DNA of 64,000 bases from Siphlonurus alternatus (Eukaryota > Arthropoda > Insecta > Ephemeroptera > Siphlonuridae): assembly GCA_949825025.1 (NCBI GenBank), contig OX463788.1, positions 31,737,715 through 31,801,714 of the forward strand, written 5' to 3'. The position numbers and the translations under genes were made by a program. Each line of letters opens with the position of its first letter. Position 1 is the first letter of the stretch. Positions 45,301 through 50,691 of this stretch are shown here, in pieces. The notes under the pieces are model-generated. The model was not told the origin of the DNA. It made no database searches and worked only from the letters and a program-made list of their open reading frames with translations.

Positions 45301-47353
45301 CTTTTTAAGTACCGCGGAACAAGTCAAACATTCTAAATAAAAAAAAAAAAAAATCCTGTCTATTATCAAAGAAATAGATTTATATACTATTGGATAACTG
45401 ACGTTCACATGAATCGATTGATCGAAATTCATGTTAAGTTACGATAGAGGGTATAATAGTATGTTTATATACATTTTAGAATTGGTTGTGAGAGTTAAAT
45501 CATTAATTTGTCTGCAATAAATTAGTTCGGTTTATTGCTATATCATGTCACGTTTATTATAGTCAGTGTAAAGATACTAAACTCCACGCAACCTGAGGAC
45601 TATAAACGTTCCAAAGTATGAACTAATGATGGTAAAAATAACAGCGTCGTCTCGTGTACGTACAACATATTGTCTTCTATATAGTCTGTCTAATAATATA
45701 GATCGTTCAATACAAGTGAGCAAGTACACGCGAACTTACGATTATTATTATTTATTTTTTGCTGTTTGTCTTATAAATTACTGTGTGTATTTACTACGAT
45801 TTTATTTGCAAGCTGTCTGACTTATATTTACTTAAATATCCCACATTATCCATACATATGCCTCTAACTTCAATAAATAATCAAACAAACATTTCATATT
45901 ATAAGATATTTACATAATTGCTTCAAGTTTTTCCTCTATTTTTTTCCACCTACAACGTGTTAATACTACTTATGTCTTACCCTAGAATAAACGCAGGTTA
46001 GTTTATTGAAAGAAATATTTAACGTCTCGTATAACATAACATTGAAAGAAAAGTCTCGTATTAAAAAAAAACACGAAATAGTTCAAATTAGCCTATTTTT
46101 GTCAAAATAATGATATCATTTCATTTATTTAATATTTTACGGTAAACTAGTAAAAAGTATAAAAATTGATTACTTTTTCTAGCAAATATTTGTACATATT
46201 CATGAATATTTTAAATCTCGTTGCATGTCAGTGAGCAGCTATATTGTGTATTCAATAGTGCTGGCTTGATCAGAATCCATGATTGGAATAGTACTCTGCC
46301 CTACATTACAAAACAGTATATATACTCTATGTCCAGTTGATTTGTAATTAATATTTCAACTGTTATAACGATGACTTGCAAGCAGGCCTTGTAAAATTAT
46401 TCTTTCTACTTTGATTTGGTTTAGAATTCACAACCATCAGTAACAATATCTACTAGATACTATAAATAATCTGTGGCTGAATTAACTCAGCAGGAAGCAA
46501 TTGAATTGAATTTATTGATGTAGAGGAAGCATAGAGGCTTCAAGTCAGCTGATTTTGCAGTATTCCCACTGTCCTATGTAAAAAAAAACTCTAAATTGCT
46601 TTTTTGGCACTAAATTTTTTTTTAGAGAAAAATGAGTTCTTGATTCATTATCAAAAGAACACTAAATTCCCCCCCCCCCATTTAGTGTTAGGGGGTAGGA
46701 GATGGTTTCAAATTGATAGCTTTAATAGTTACGGAGAAAAAAAAAAAAAAAAAAATTCTAACATGGTGGCTTATTGAGAAAATTTTCCCACCGAGGAAAA
46801 CTTGAAGCCTCCATTGGCAATTAAGAAAATTCTTAACTTTTATAATCCTTAAAAATGAATTTTTATATTCAATGTGTTTTCAGATGAGGAGAGCTCGCAC
46901 AGCTCGTCGCCAATGCAACGCTCTGTGTCTGAGAGATCCCGCGAGCGAGGTTCTTCTTCATCATCGCTACTACGCCAACAGTTCGGTGTTGCGGGGGTTG
47001 GCAGCAGCGGCACCAACTCAGTGGTGGGTGCCGGCGACAGTGGTGCTCTTGTAGCATCGTGTGCCACTACGGCCGCGCGCCACCGTAAGCAACCGTCGTA
47101 CAGTTTGGTGCAGAGTTCACCCAACGTAAGCACCGTGGAGGGTGTGACGGCAGCCACCGCCAACACCCTGGGACGACGTAAAAAGAGCGCGCAGTATAAC
47201 AATAACAACGTTAGTGCAGCAGACCTGGCTGACAATCTAGCAATCCTGCCCATCTTCCAGAAATTATTAAGTGAAAGACATCGAAATAGAGGATATTCAA
47301 TCGCTTCATGTCCTAACATTTCTATCAAATGCGATATTGTTGAATACCTTTAA
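4909..47353 (+). CDS. GABBR2: GABA-B receptor subunit 2, 3' part of gene (15 exons)
   Basis: Class C G-protein-coupled receptor subunit. In the obligate GABA-B heterodimer this subunit couples to Gi/o and takes subunit 1 to the plasma membrane (family knowledge). Exons: 4909-5076, 17695-17921, 19368-19539, 31313-31546, 31876-31936, 32290-32527, 33356-33596, 34685-34807, 35855-35965, 37116-37340, 38278-38463, 39921-40032, 41295-41400, 44372-45030, 46884-47353. They total 3333 nt, every phase matches, and they give 1110 residues plus stop. Layout in fragment numbering: ligand-binding domain 1 to about 330, seven helices about 338-597, coiled coil about 634-662, disordered tail 663-1110. The signal peptide and N-terminal part of the binding domain are missing because they lie upstream. 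The first intron retained is phase 0. Identity rests on many recalled family signatures, such as SYADTHPMF, GYTYDGIW, CTARAW and the end CDIVEYL. Confidence 0.96.
7599..7750. mobile_element. About 150-bp foldback element
   Basis: Left arm GGCATTACAAGATACAATTT and right arm, inverted, GGTATTACACGATACAATTT, followed by CATACAACTTTTCCTT versus CATACAATTTTTCCTT, with a central CCATTTGTTTGTATGG. The outer TAAG/CTTA also pairs. Non-coding, in the GABBR2 A-B intron. Confidence 0.75.
10489..10517. repeat. Poly(T) tract
   Basis: About 29 T. Could be the reverse of a retroposon A-tail, but no element was recognised to its right. Confidence 0.8.
10761..10837. repeat. (TA)n microsatellite
   Basis: About 76 bp of uninterrupted TA. 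It generates long Tyr-Ile frames on both strands that are not genes. Confidence 0.98.
11985..12032. repeat. (GA)n microsatellite
   Basis: About 45 bp of GA, nearly pure. The Ser-Leu frame on the minus strand is an artefact of it. Confidence 0.97.
12337..12551. mobile_element. 215-bp palindromic MITE
   Basis: Terminal segments TAAGGGCTGTCTCACACAG and CTGTGTGCGATCCCCCTTA (as read with small mismatches) are inverted copies. The inner arms share CTTCGTATC and CATAAT blocks, and the exact centre is the perfect palindrome TTAGAACCGGTTCTAA. It lies in the A-B intron of GABBR2. The GGGCTGTC-type terminus resembles hAT-like MITE ends, but the family is not assigned. Confidence 0.72.
13180..13320. promoter_or_regulatory. 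CpG-rich patch, candidate promoter or 5' exon
   Basis: CpG-dense sequence (CCCGTCGCGCAG, CGTCGCCGCCGCGG) in an otherwise AT-rich intron. It starts near two TCAGT initiator-like words and ends at a donor-like GCGAG|gtaatc. The only ATG frame is nine codons. Compatible with a non-coding alternative first exon or an enhancer. Inference only. Confidence 0.25.
13774..16300 (-). mobile_element. Degenerate non-LTR retrotransposon 1 (5'-truncated)
   Basis: A LINE copy antisense to GABBR2, in its first large intron. It keeps the 729-codon reverse-transcriptase frame, a terminal YNTRN-type domain and, upstream in another frame, the end of an AP-endonuclease (LSDHKF, near 16260). The 3' end on the minus strand is an A-run corresponding to T at 13774-13787. 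A TATCAA microsatellite at about 16302-16322 marks the 5' side. No target-site duplication was seen. It lacks most of the endonuclease and any ORF1, so it is a dead, truncated copy. Clade uncertain (Jockey/CR1-like group). Confidence 0.88.
13968..16157 (-). pseudogene. LINE 1 reverse transcriptase ORF fragment
   Basis: An open frame of 729 codons. Visible in order: RT entry AAGPDEVPY, HGFLKNRSTDTAMF, FFDLSKAFDSL, the turn LGVPQGG, the catalytic KYADDV with Tyr446, KFLGLHVNECLDW (thumb), and a C-terminal HNYNTRNKSN domain. The stretch after LGVPQGG (KVSTTLFNTGTNDLPE) departs from the usual LSPLLFNIYINDLP, which suggests lineage divergence or decay. The first methionine is internal, because the real frame began upstream in the endonuclease and is broken by a frameshift near 16160-16190. 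Confidence 0.9.
17695..17921 (+). CDS. GABBR2: GABBR2 exon B: ligand-binding lobe
   Basis: Residues 57-131, starting AHNRLVAELDALGVEV, then KDVRIVLGNFNETWARRVL and HQWLLMGTY. The acceptor is atgctacag and the donor gtcagt, phase 0 in and 2 out. It continues directly from exon A (PRYSL to AHNRL), as the family alignment expects. An upstream CAG after a CTG run at 17649 would extend it in frame by 45 nt. Confidence 0.94.
17922..19367 (+). other. GABBR2 intron B-C
   Basis: AT-rich with A and T runs. An open frame on the minus strand at 18801-19097 has no recognisable signature. Confidence 0.7.
19368..19539 (+). CDS. GABBR2: GABBR2 exon C: ligand-binding lobe
   Basis: Residues 132-189, with the first base completing the AGT serine started in exon B. 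It encodes ERWWEETGFPGE, an acidic segment, then LPLSTSGDITVSGI. The acceptor is tacgcag and the donor gtaagt, ending in phase 0. The ILTDLLPLSTSGDI block is a strong subunit-2 signature. Confidence 0.93.
21938..21982. repeat. (TTA)n microsatellite
   Basis: About 15 TTA/ATT units in the GABBR2 C-D intron. Confidence 0.96.
24150..24300. other. GC-richer intronic patch
   Basis: Contains CpG-rich words (CACACGCGCACGGCGGGGGG) and CCGCCCCGC, without an open frame compatible with exons C or D. Possibly regulatory or repeat-derived. Confidence 0.25.
25250..25490. promoter_or_regulatory. GC-richer island with CRE-type palindrome
   Basis: GC-rich compared with the intron, with C-runs (TCCTCCCCTCACCCC) and a perfect TGACGTCA at 25463-25470. 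No coding frame fits. Candidate enhancer. Inference only. Confidence 0.25.
27178..28176 (-). pseudogene. LINE 2 RT catalytic half and C-terminal domain
   Basis: A 332-codon continuation, one frame away from the preceding ORF. It contains DLGVPQGSVLGPLLFILYIN, FNFFADDTLVSA (FADD at 28044-28033), IKYLGIIIDSHLNFKKHV and a C-terminal HQHNTRTAGNIR region. The apparent start codon is internal, and the break lies in the A-rich run at 28177-28200. A single indel would explain it. Catalytic residues appear intact. Confidence 0.88.
28173..30071 (-). pseudogene. LINE 2 endonuclease and RT fingers/palm
   Basis: Open from after a TAG near 30072 down to 28173, about 630 codons. The AP-endonuclease shows LSETHV, YRSPSSSNVLFL, INGDFNID and KVSDHEI. 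The RT shows SSDEISVNVL, RPVNLLPMYEKIIE, EHQSGFRKNFSCETAI and MLDFKRAFETIDR, ending SYLTNRKQ. It then terminates in an A-rich tract where the frame shifts. The first 75 or so codons lack an ATG, so the true start was upstream or lost. Confidence 0.88.
31313..31546 (+). CDS. GABBR2: GABBR2 exon D: ligand-binding lobe 2
   Basis: Residues 190-267, 78 codons, phase 0 at both ends, with a ctttactttcag acceptor and a gtgagt donor. It encodes TAEEYRVEYD, then YSRFHGYTYDGIWTVALAI and FLEALRNISFEGVT. GYTYDGIW and FEGVTG-type motifs mark the hinge and lobe-2 core of GABA-B ectodomains. Confidence 0.95.
31547..31875 (+). other. GABBR2 intron D-E
   Basis: About 330 bp. A GCTT repeat at 31688-31707 and a T-run before the acceptor, otherwise nothing. 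Confidence 0.8.
31876..31936 (+). CDS. GABBR2: GABBR2 exon E (61 nt)
   Basis: Twenty codons plus one base encode GPVRFYDNERKASILLKQFQ, the end of the ligand-binding lobe. The acceptor is tttttttag and the donor gtaaga. Phase is 0 in and 1 out. The final G joins AT of the next exon to make aspartate. Confidence 0.92.
31937..32289 (+). other. GABBR2 intron E-F
   Basis: About 350 bp of AT-rich sequence with a T-run near 32190. Nothing else seen. Confidence 0.8.
32290..32527 (+). CDS. GABBR2: GABBR2 exon F: linker and TM1
   Basis: Residues 288-366. The lobe end DGEEVKIGEFNG leads to a short juxtamembrane linker (PPKDRTHTLIEHTRI) and then the first helix, LYALLASIAAFGILMAAIFL, at about 338-361, followed by the basic intracellular stretch RYRNQR. 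The linker lacks a cysteine-rich domain, as expected for GABA-B receptors. Donor gtgggt, phase 1 in and 2 out. Confidence 0.95.
32528..33355 (+). other. GABBR2 intron F-G
   Basis: AT-rich after a short GC-richer start. A small hairpin, ATACCACA/TGTGGTAT, lies near 32950. Nothing else seen. Confidence 0.75.
33356..33596 (+). CDS. GABBR2: GABBR2 exon G: TM2 and TM3
   Basis: Residues 367-447. It encodes YIKMSSPYLNNLIIVGCM, TM2 about 376-396, the extracellular loop, then CTARAWLLMAGFSLAFGSMF as TM3 about 410-430. WRVHSIFTDVKLNKK follows as the second intracellular loop. Cys410 is the conserved TM3 cysteine expected to pair with Cys505 in exon I. The donor gttcgc is a weak match to consensus, but the protein join to VIKDYQ fixes it. 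Confidence 0.96.
33597..34684 (+). other. GABBR2 intron G-H
   Basis: AT-rich with an A-run near 34441. Nothing else seen. Confidence 0.75.
34685..34807 (+). CDS. GABBR2: GABBR2 exon H: TM4
   Basis: Residues 448-488, 41 codons, phase 0 at both ends. VIKDYQLFMVVGILLMIDV continues with IMTTWQV as the fourth helix, then DPFYRETKQ begins extracellular loop 2. Acceptor tacgcag, donor gtaagt. Confidence 0.95.
34808..35854 (+). other. GABBR2 intron H-I
   Basis: Dominated by the TA repeat at 35123. A TGACGTCA lies at 35524-35531. Nothing else seen. Confidence 0.75.
35123..35193. repeat. (TA)n microsatellite
   Basis: About 70 bp of AT dinucleotide repeat in the GABBR2 H-I intron. Confidence 0.98.
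35855..35965 (+). CDS. GABBR2: GABBR2 exon I: ECL2 and start of TM5
   Basis: Residues 489-525, phase 0 at both ends. A variable loop (PHPSSADTV) is followed by IIPENEYCQS, whose Cys505 is the expected partner of Cys410, and then by the first half of TM5, MTLFICSVYAYKGLLL. Acceptor gtacgcag, donor gtgagt. A CTR-triplet repeat lies about 100 bp downstream in the intron. Confidence 0.94.
36061..36122. repeat. CTR triplet repeat
   Basis: Imperfect CTG/CTA triplets about 95 bp after exon I. Read through, they would give poly-leucine, but the exon I donor precedes them. Confidence 0.9.
36271..36343. repeat. (GA)n microsatellite
   Basis: About 72 bp of pure GA dinucleotide in the GABBR2 I-J intron. 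Confidence 0.98.
37116..37340 (+). CDS. GABBR2: GABBR2 exon J: TM5 end, TM6, TM7
   Basis: Residues 526-600, phase 0 at both ends. FGAFLAWETRHVSIPALNDS is the end of TM5 and intracellular loop 3, a G-protein contact region in GABA-B receptors. TM6 is about 551-571 and TM7 about 576-597, ending LCLVFVPK. Acceptor acgacgcag, donor gtgcgt. Confidence 0.96.
37341..38277 (+). other. GABBR2 intron J-K
   Basis: AT-rich with two long T-runs near 38120 and 38195. Nothing else seen. Confidence 0.75.
38278..38463 (+). CDS. GABBR2: GABBR2 exon K: coiled-coil start
   Basis: Residues 601-662. The juxtamembrane segment LIELRRNPQGSMEKRLRGTL is followed by MEEKLKDAKTINQRFRKQL, a heptad-patterned stretch matching the C-terminal coiled coil through which GABA-B subunits 1 and 2 pair in the cytoplasm. 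Acceptor gttgcag, donor gtaacg, phase 0 at both ends. Confidence 0.94.
38464..39920 (+). other. GABBR2 intron K-L
   Basis: AT-rich. A short direct repeat, TTGGARTCCTGGC, lies near 38725 and 38779. Nothing else seen. Confidence 0.72.
39921..40032 (+). CDS. GABBR2: GABBR2 exon L: end of coiled coil
   Basis: Residues 663-699 plus one base: SLIQRVGEDAAAEMVG, then MMERLAVPRHDTLLRRE. SLIQRVGEDA continues the coiled coil in register. The acceptor is gtgcccgcag and the donor gtaggt, phase 0 in and 1 out. Less conserved than the membrane exons, but phase and position fit. Confidence 0.85.
40033..41294 (+). other. GABBR2 intron L-M
   Basis: AAGC repeat at 40231, AT-rich middle, and a G/T-rich segment at 41160-41235 upstream of exon M that is not coding in the required phase. 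Confidence 0.72.
41295..41400 (+). CDS. GABBR2: GABBR2 exon M: cytoplasmic tail
   Basis: Residues 700-734: APSGTETTDISSLCSL, then GGEYVNLSMDTPGQ. The serine/threonine-rich segment resembles the tail region after the coiled coil in insect subunit 2 (recalled, not aligned). Acceptor gtttccttag, donor gtaata, phase 1 in and 2 out. EYVNL is a possible SH2 or phosphorylation-type motif, by inference only. Confidence 0.82.
41401..44371 (+). other. GABBR2 intron M-N
   Basis: AT-rich. A hairpin at about 42628-42672 (TATCCAGG...CCTGGATA) and the candidate alternative exon at 43960-44078 are the only notable items. Confidence 0.7.
43960..44078 (+). other. GABBR2: Candidate alternative GABBR2 exon (cassette or terminal)
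   Basis: A GC-rich island inside the M-N intron starts right after an atattgcag acceptor. In the phase set by exon M it stays open for 38 codons (SRTCGVTYVNSAYQWLIL and onward) to a TAA at 44075 that lies inside an AATAAA hexamer (44073-44078), so it could be an alternative last exon. Alternatively, a near-consensus gtatgt donor at 43981 would make it a 21-nt cassette that keeps the frame into exon N. No family match is recalled for the peptide, and a regulatory island is the other explanation. Confidence 0.35.
44372..45030 (+). CDS. GABBR2: GABBR2 exon N: low-complexity tail
   Basis: A 659-nt exon, residues 735-954. It begins KKTSFAKLPTISASKETV and then holds an acidic run (EDEDDEDED), proline-rich PPTP and PPPP clusters, a run of seven glutamines (44871-44891), eleven consecutive histidines (44925-44957) and further HH pairs. 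Acceptor tctgtgtag, donor gtgagt, phase 2 in and 1 out. GC content is well above the flanks. Reading past the donor stays open to a stop at 45126-45128. Confidence 0.9.
45031..46883 (+). other. GABBR2 intron N-O
   Basis: The first 98 bp are GC-richer and open in frame with exon N. The rest is AT-rich, with the inverted repeat at 46534-46811 near the acceptor. Confidence 0.72.
46534..46811. repeat. Inverted repeat with nested hairpin
   Basis: GAGGCTTCAAGT at 46534 is repeated inverted at 46800-46811, just 72 bp before GABBR2 exon O. Inside, AACACTAAAT (46658) and ATTTAGTGTT (46680) flank a run of 11 cytosines as a strong hairpin, and an A-run lies near 46738. May be a decayed foldback element. 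Confidence 0.55.
46884..47353 (+). CDS. GABBR2: GABBR2 exon O: terminal exon
   Basis: Residues 955-1110 and the TAA stop at 47351-47353. A serine-rich start (EESSHSSSPMQRSVSERS) is followed by a Gly/Ala/Ser-rich linker, HRKQPSYSLVQSSPNVS, then LADNLAILPIFQKLLSE and the end ASCPNISIKCDIVEYL. That C-terminus matches the conserved end of insect subunit 2 as I recall it, so the 3' end of the coding sequence is complete. Acceptor gtgttttcag. Confidence 0.95.
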
Positions 47354-47641
47354 ACAGAACTAAACGTTAAGAAAAAAAAAAATGTTCATTGTATAGATAA
47401 TCAAAAAAAGAAATATTAAAAAAAGACTTACTTAAACAATTTTAATAACTGTTAAATATTAATTTTGATTTTATGACTGTATGTGTTCAAATTCATATTA
47501 AAAAAAATATTATAAGAGATAACCCTACAGTTACAGTAAGATATTAATTTTAAACTAAAACAAATCCGTGGAGTAACTTGTAATGACAGGTTTACATACC
47601 ACAATGTTTGAATTTGATCTAATGGAAATGATATATTTAAA

Positions 47642-47647
47642 AATAAA
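47642..47647 (+). terminator. AATAAA, candidate GABBR2 poly(A) signal 1
   Basis: AATAAA hexamer 289 bases after the GABBR2 stop in AT-rich DNA. The motif is frequent by chance at this composition, so the assignment is weak. A second candidate lies at 47931. Confidence 0.35.
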
Positions 47648-47930
47648 ATGCAAAAATTTAGACCAAAAATTTCATATTTTATTGTGGCTACTGTAAATTA
47701 AAATATCACTAAATTTTAACATCAAATTATATAATATTTAACATCAAAACAATACAGATCTTTTAAACATTATCTGTTGGGTTGTCTGAAATTTTCATTA
47801 TTAGCCTATATTTTTAGTAATTCAGGCTTGTCAGTGTTTAATTTAATACATTGATGTTTTATTATTTTTCAATTGATGCAGTATTACAAAGAAATTTGAG
47901 AAAGCTCAAGGCAACAACTTGATTCAGTTG

Positions 47931-47936
47931 AATAAA
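47931..47936 (+). terminator. AATAAA, candidate GABBR2 poly(A) signal 2
   Basis: AATAAA followed within about 30 bases by a T-rich stretch (acaatttttatttc), which looks somewhat more like a cleavage region than the copy at 47642. Use would give a 3' UTR of about 0.6 kb. Confidence 0.4.
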
Positions 47937-49478
47937 GACTTTCGAGACTCTTAACAATTTTTATTTCACACTGCCGCGCGTCACATACAGTAACAAAAAT
48001 CTATATCGTGTTTTGAAAAAATTAAAGACAGAAAAAAGTGAAATGGTGGACTTTCCAAGTGCCAAATACCTGAAACACCGGTGTTTGGATGTTGTGTCGT
48101 CTAGTTGAACTTGAAAAAAAAGTAAATAACTGTATTTGTGATTATTTCCAGAAAACGATGTTTCATATTGCTCAAAGAAAAAATGTTCAATGTTAATAAT
48201 TACTAGAGAATGTATGGGTGTTATGATTTTATGAATGTTAATTAATTCAATGGGTGCTGTTAAATTTTATAAAAAAAAAAGTAAGCTCAAAAACAACAAT
48301 TAAATATGTTTTCAGTTCTATAAGTATGATAAGGTGACTCCAATTTTTGTTCTATTAATAAAAAAAAGCATGCATATTACAAGGTCAAAACATAACAATT
48401 ATTTAGGCCTATTATTATCTGGCGTCAATTCTTATATTTTTGTAAATTATTGTAACAGAAATACATTGAAAGCATTGTCACCCCCAAAATTTATTTATTT
48501 AAATATTTTTTTTTTTTAGTATCCCAAACTTATTACAGAATTTTTCTAAAACTAGAAAATGTCATATTGTTTTCTTTTGAACAACGTGACATATTATGTA
48601 CTTTTACAAATCAAATTTCAATTCTTTAAATTTTTAAAATGTATTTTATTTTATCGTAATATTCTCAGATCTAATTTTTGTGTTTTATTGCAAAACAACA
48701 ACAGATATCAAAGTTACTATAAATAATAATTGTGTCCAGACGTATTTGCTAAAATGTTAAATTAAATGTAATTAAAAAAAAATGGTAAATTATAATTTTA
48801 ACTGCTGTTAAATAATGTTAACCTACTTGTTGTTTTAACGTTAAGTTATCCATTTTACAAAGGCACATTTTATCATGGGCCTAAACTATGTTTCCAAGGC
48901 CTATTGGAATTATTGAATGACGAATCATTACATGATCTTTAATCAAAAAAATGAAATCTATAGTACTTATTATCTTTTATTATTTTTTATGTACAATTCA
49001 TTAATAAACATTGTCATTGTGGTAAACATTTTTATAGATTTTTCTACAGCCTGTAGATAATATTTTTCTCAACTTCAATCAAGTATTACTGTTTAATATT
49101 TTAGTTAAGCATCTGTTATTTAACATATTTCATAATTATTACATTAAAAAAAATCAATTGAAAAATAAAAAATATTTTAGGTGTTAAAAATTATTAATTA
49201 ATGAAGAGTATTACAGATGTTAAATTGATTTAATTCAAAAAGTTGTCAGTTTCTTTTCTTACGATTTAATTAATTCACATAAAAAGTATGCTAATCATAA
49301 TTGTCCCTTGTGCCTGATAAATAACAGAAAGCACGACAATTTTTTATGATTTATCCATATAATTAAGTGTAATTTTATGTGGTTAAAAAATTAATACTAG
49401 AAAATATATTTTAAATGGCTTGACGTGTGAATGAGAGAACTTTTGTGTGGTGCTTTACAAAGAGAACAACAGTGACTT

Positions 49479-49484
49479 TTTATT
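49479..49484 (-). terminator. Candidate poly(A) signal of the ppk-like gene
   Basis: On the minus strand AATAAA lies about 30 bases after the TGA stop. Its distance is short, and other AT-rich hexamers follow, so use is uncertain. Confidence 0.4.
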
Positions 49485-49513
49485 AAATTAAAAGAAAAGC
49501 AAATTAAAGTGTT

Positions 49514-49689
49514 TCAATCTGTTTCTTCTGTGTTTCTTTTCTTTATTACATCCACAGTATTACCATCAGAATTATATGCAAACAATGAGTTTATTGAAAA
49601 CAAAAGTCGTAGTGATATAAAATAGGCAATTTCTAGGCATCCAAGTAAACTGCAGCCTAAAAATAGACCGACGGTACCTCCAATAGATA
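49514..49689 (-). CDS. ppk-like exon 10: TM2 and C-terminus
   Basis: Codons 454-511 and a TGA stop at 49516-49514. SIGGTVGLFLGCSLLGCLEI is TM2 with the G-x-S selectivity filter, then a short hydrophilic tail, SDGNTVDVIKKRNTEETD. The acceptor is atgtttttcag, phase 1. The cytoplasmic tail of about 35 residues is short but within the family's range. Confidence 0.95.
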
Positions 49690-50647
49690 CTGAAAAACAT
49701 TTAAATGATTAATTTGAGCTTTAATTAGTTCCAAACTGCCTTTCGTTGATTTCCGGTGAAGATTATTATATATAGAGAAGCAATAATAATCTTCTTGAAA
49801 ATGGAAGGAGTGCAGTTTATTTTAACAAATCAAAAAAGATCCTCATCTATAAAACTAGGCAAAAAGTATTCAATCAATAATGTGTATCATAATTAATTAG
49901 TGATAAACAAAATTACACAAAAGTTTTTTTACCTAGTTTGATAAAGCTAGGAGTGTTATTAAAATCATATTTTGATCCTACGCTATTCTCACCTAATAGA
50001 TCTGTAAATCCAAACAGTATATCTCTCTTCAAACGCATTCTTGGATACCTCATTATGCCCCACTTGATATTCGTTCCAAGATCCCTGAAACAAGTAGGAA
50101 GTTTTAATTGGTTTTATAATTTTCTTTCGTTGTAATTTAATTCAATAGCATAAATAAATTGTGGAGGACATTGTCTAATATGCATGCAGTATGCCTAATG
50201 AAAATGCACTATAACCCCAGCAGCGGCAAGAAAAGAATAATCTTCCGTTTTCTTTAAGAAGAAATAAATAGTGATAATCTGATAATTAACTCTTCCTTAT
50301 ATAAGTATTTGCTTAGTAGTGTGAACATTTTTAACATTCAACACTTTCATGAAATAATTGCTTCTTTTTCCATTCAGATTTACAACATTTTTACAACATT
50401 TTGTTATTTATAAAACATTTCAACAAGTATACATAATATACATATAACATATATATGTATTTATATATAATATAATATTATACATAATTTAGTGTAAAAT
50501 TATACTAGCAAAACGTCACAAAAAATATTAAAGTAAATATTACCAAAATATTCGTATAATAGTGAATAATGGAATACGAGTATTAGTGGTTAGTACAATA
50601 GTAAAATTTAAGATCACATAAATAGTATTATATATATATATATATAA

Positions 50648-50691
<44 letters not shown>

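Larger units (their letters stand above)
47354..49513. other. Convergent intergenic region (2.2 kb)
   Basis: Tail-to-tail spacer between the GABBR2 stop and the ppk-like stop. Expected to hold both 3' UTRs. AT-rich with candidate poly(A) hexamers and no further gene signal. A palindrome, AAACACCGGTGTTT, lies near 48074. Confidence 0.75.

Noticed and set aside
44497..45336. 279-codon plus-strand frame overlapping GABBR2 exon N
   Set aside because: A shadow frame created by the repetitive CAN codons and GC-rich composition. The receptor frame is fixed by flanking exon phases.
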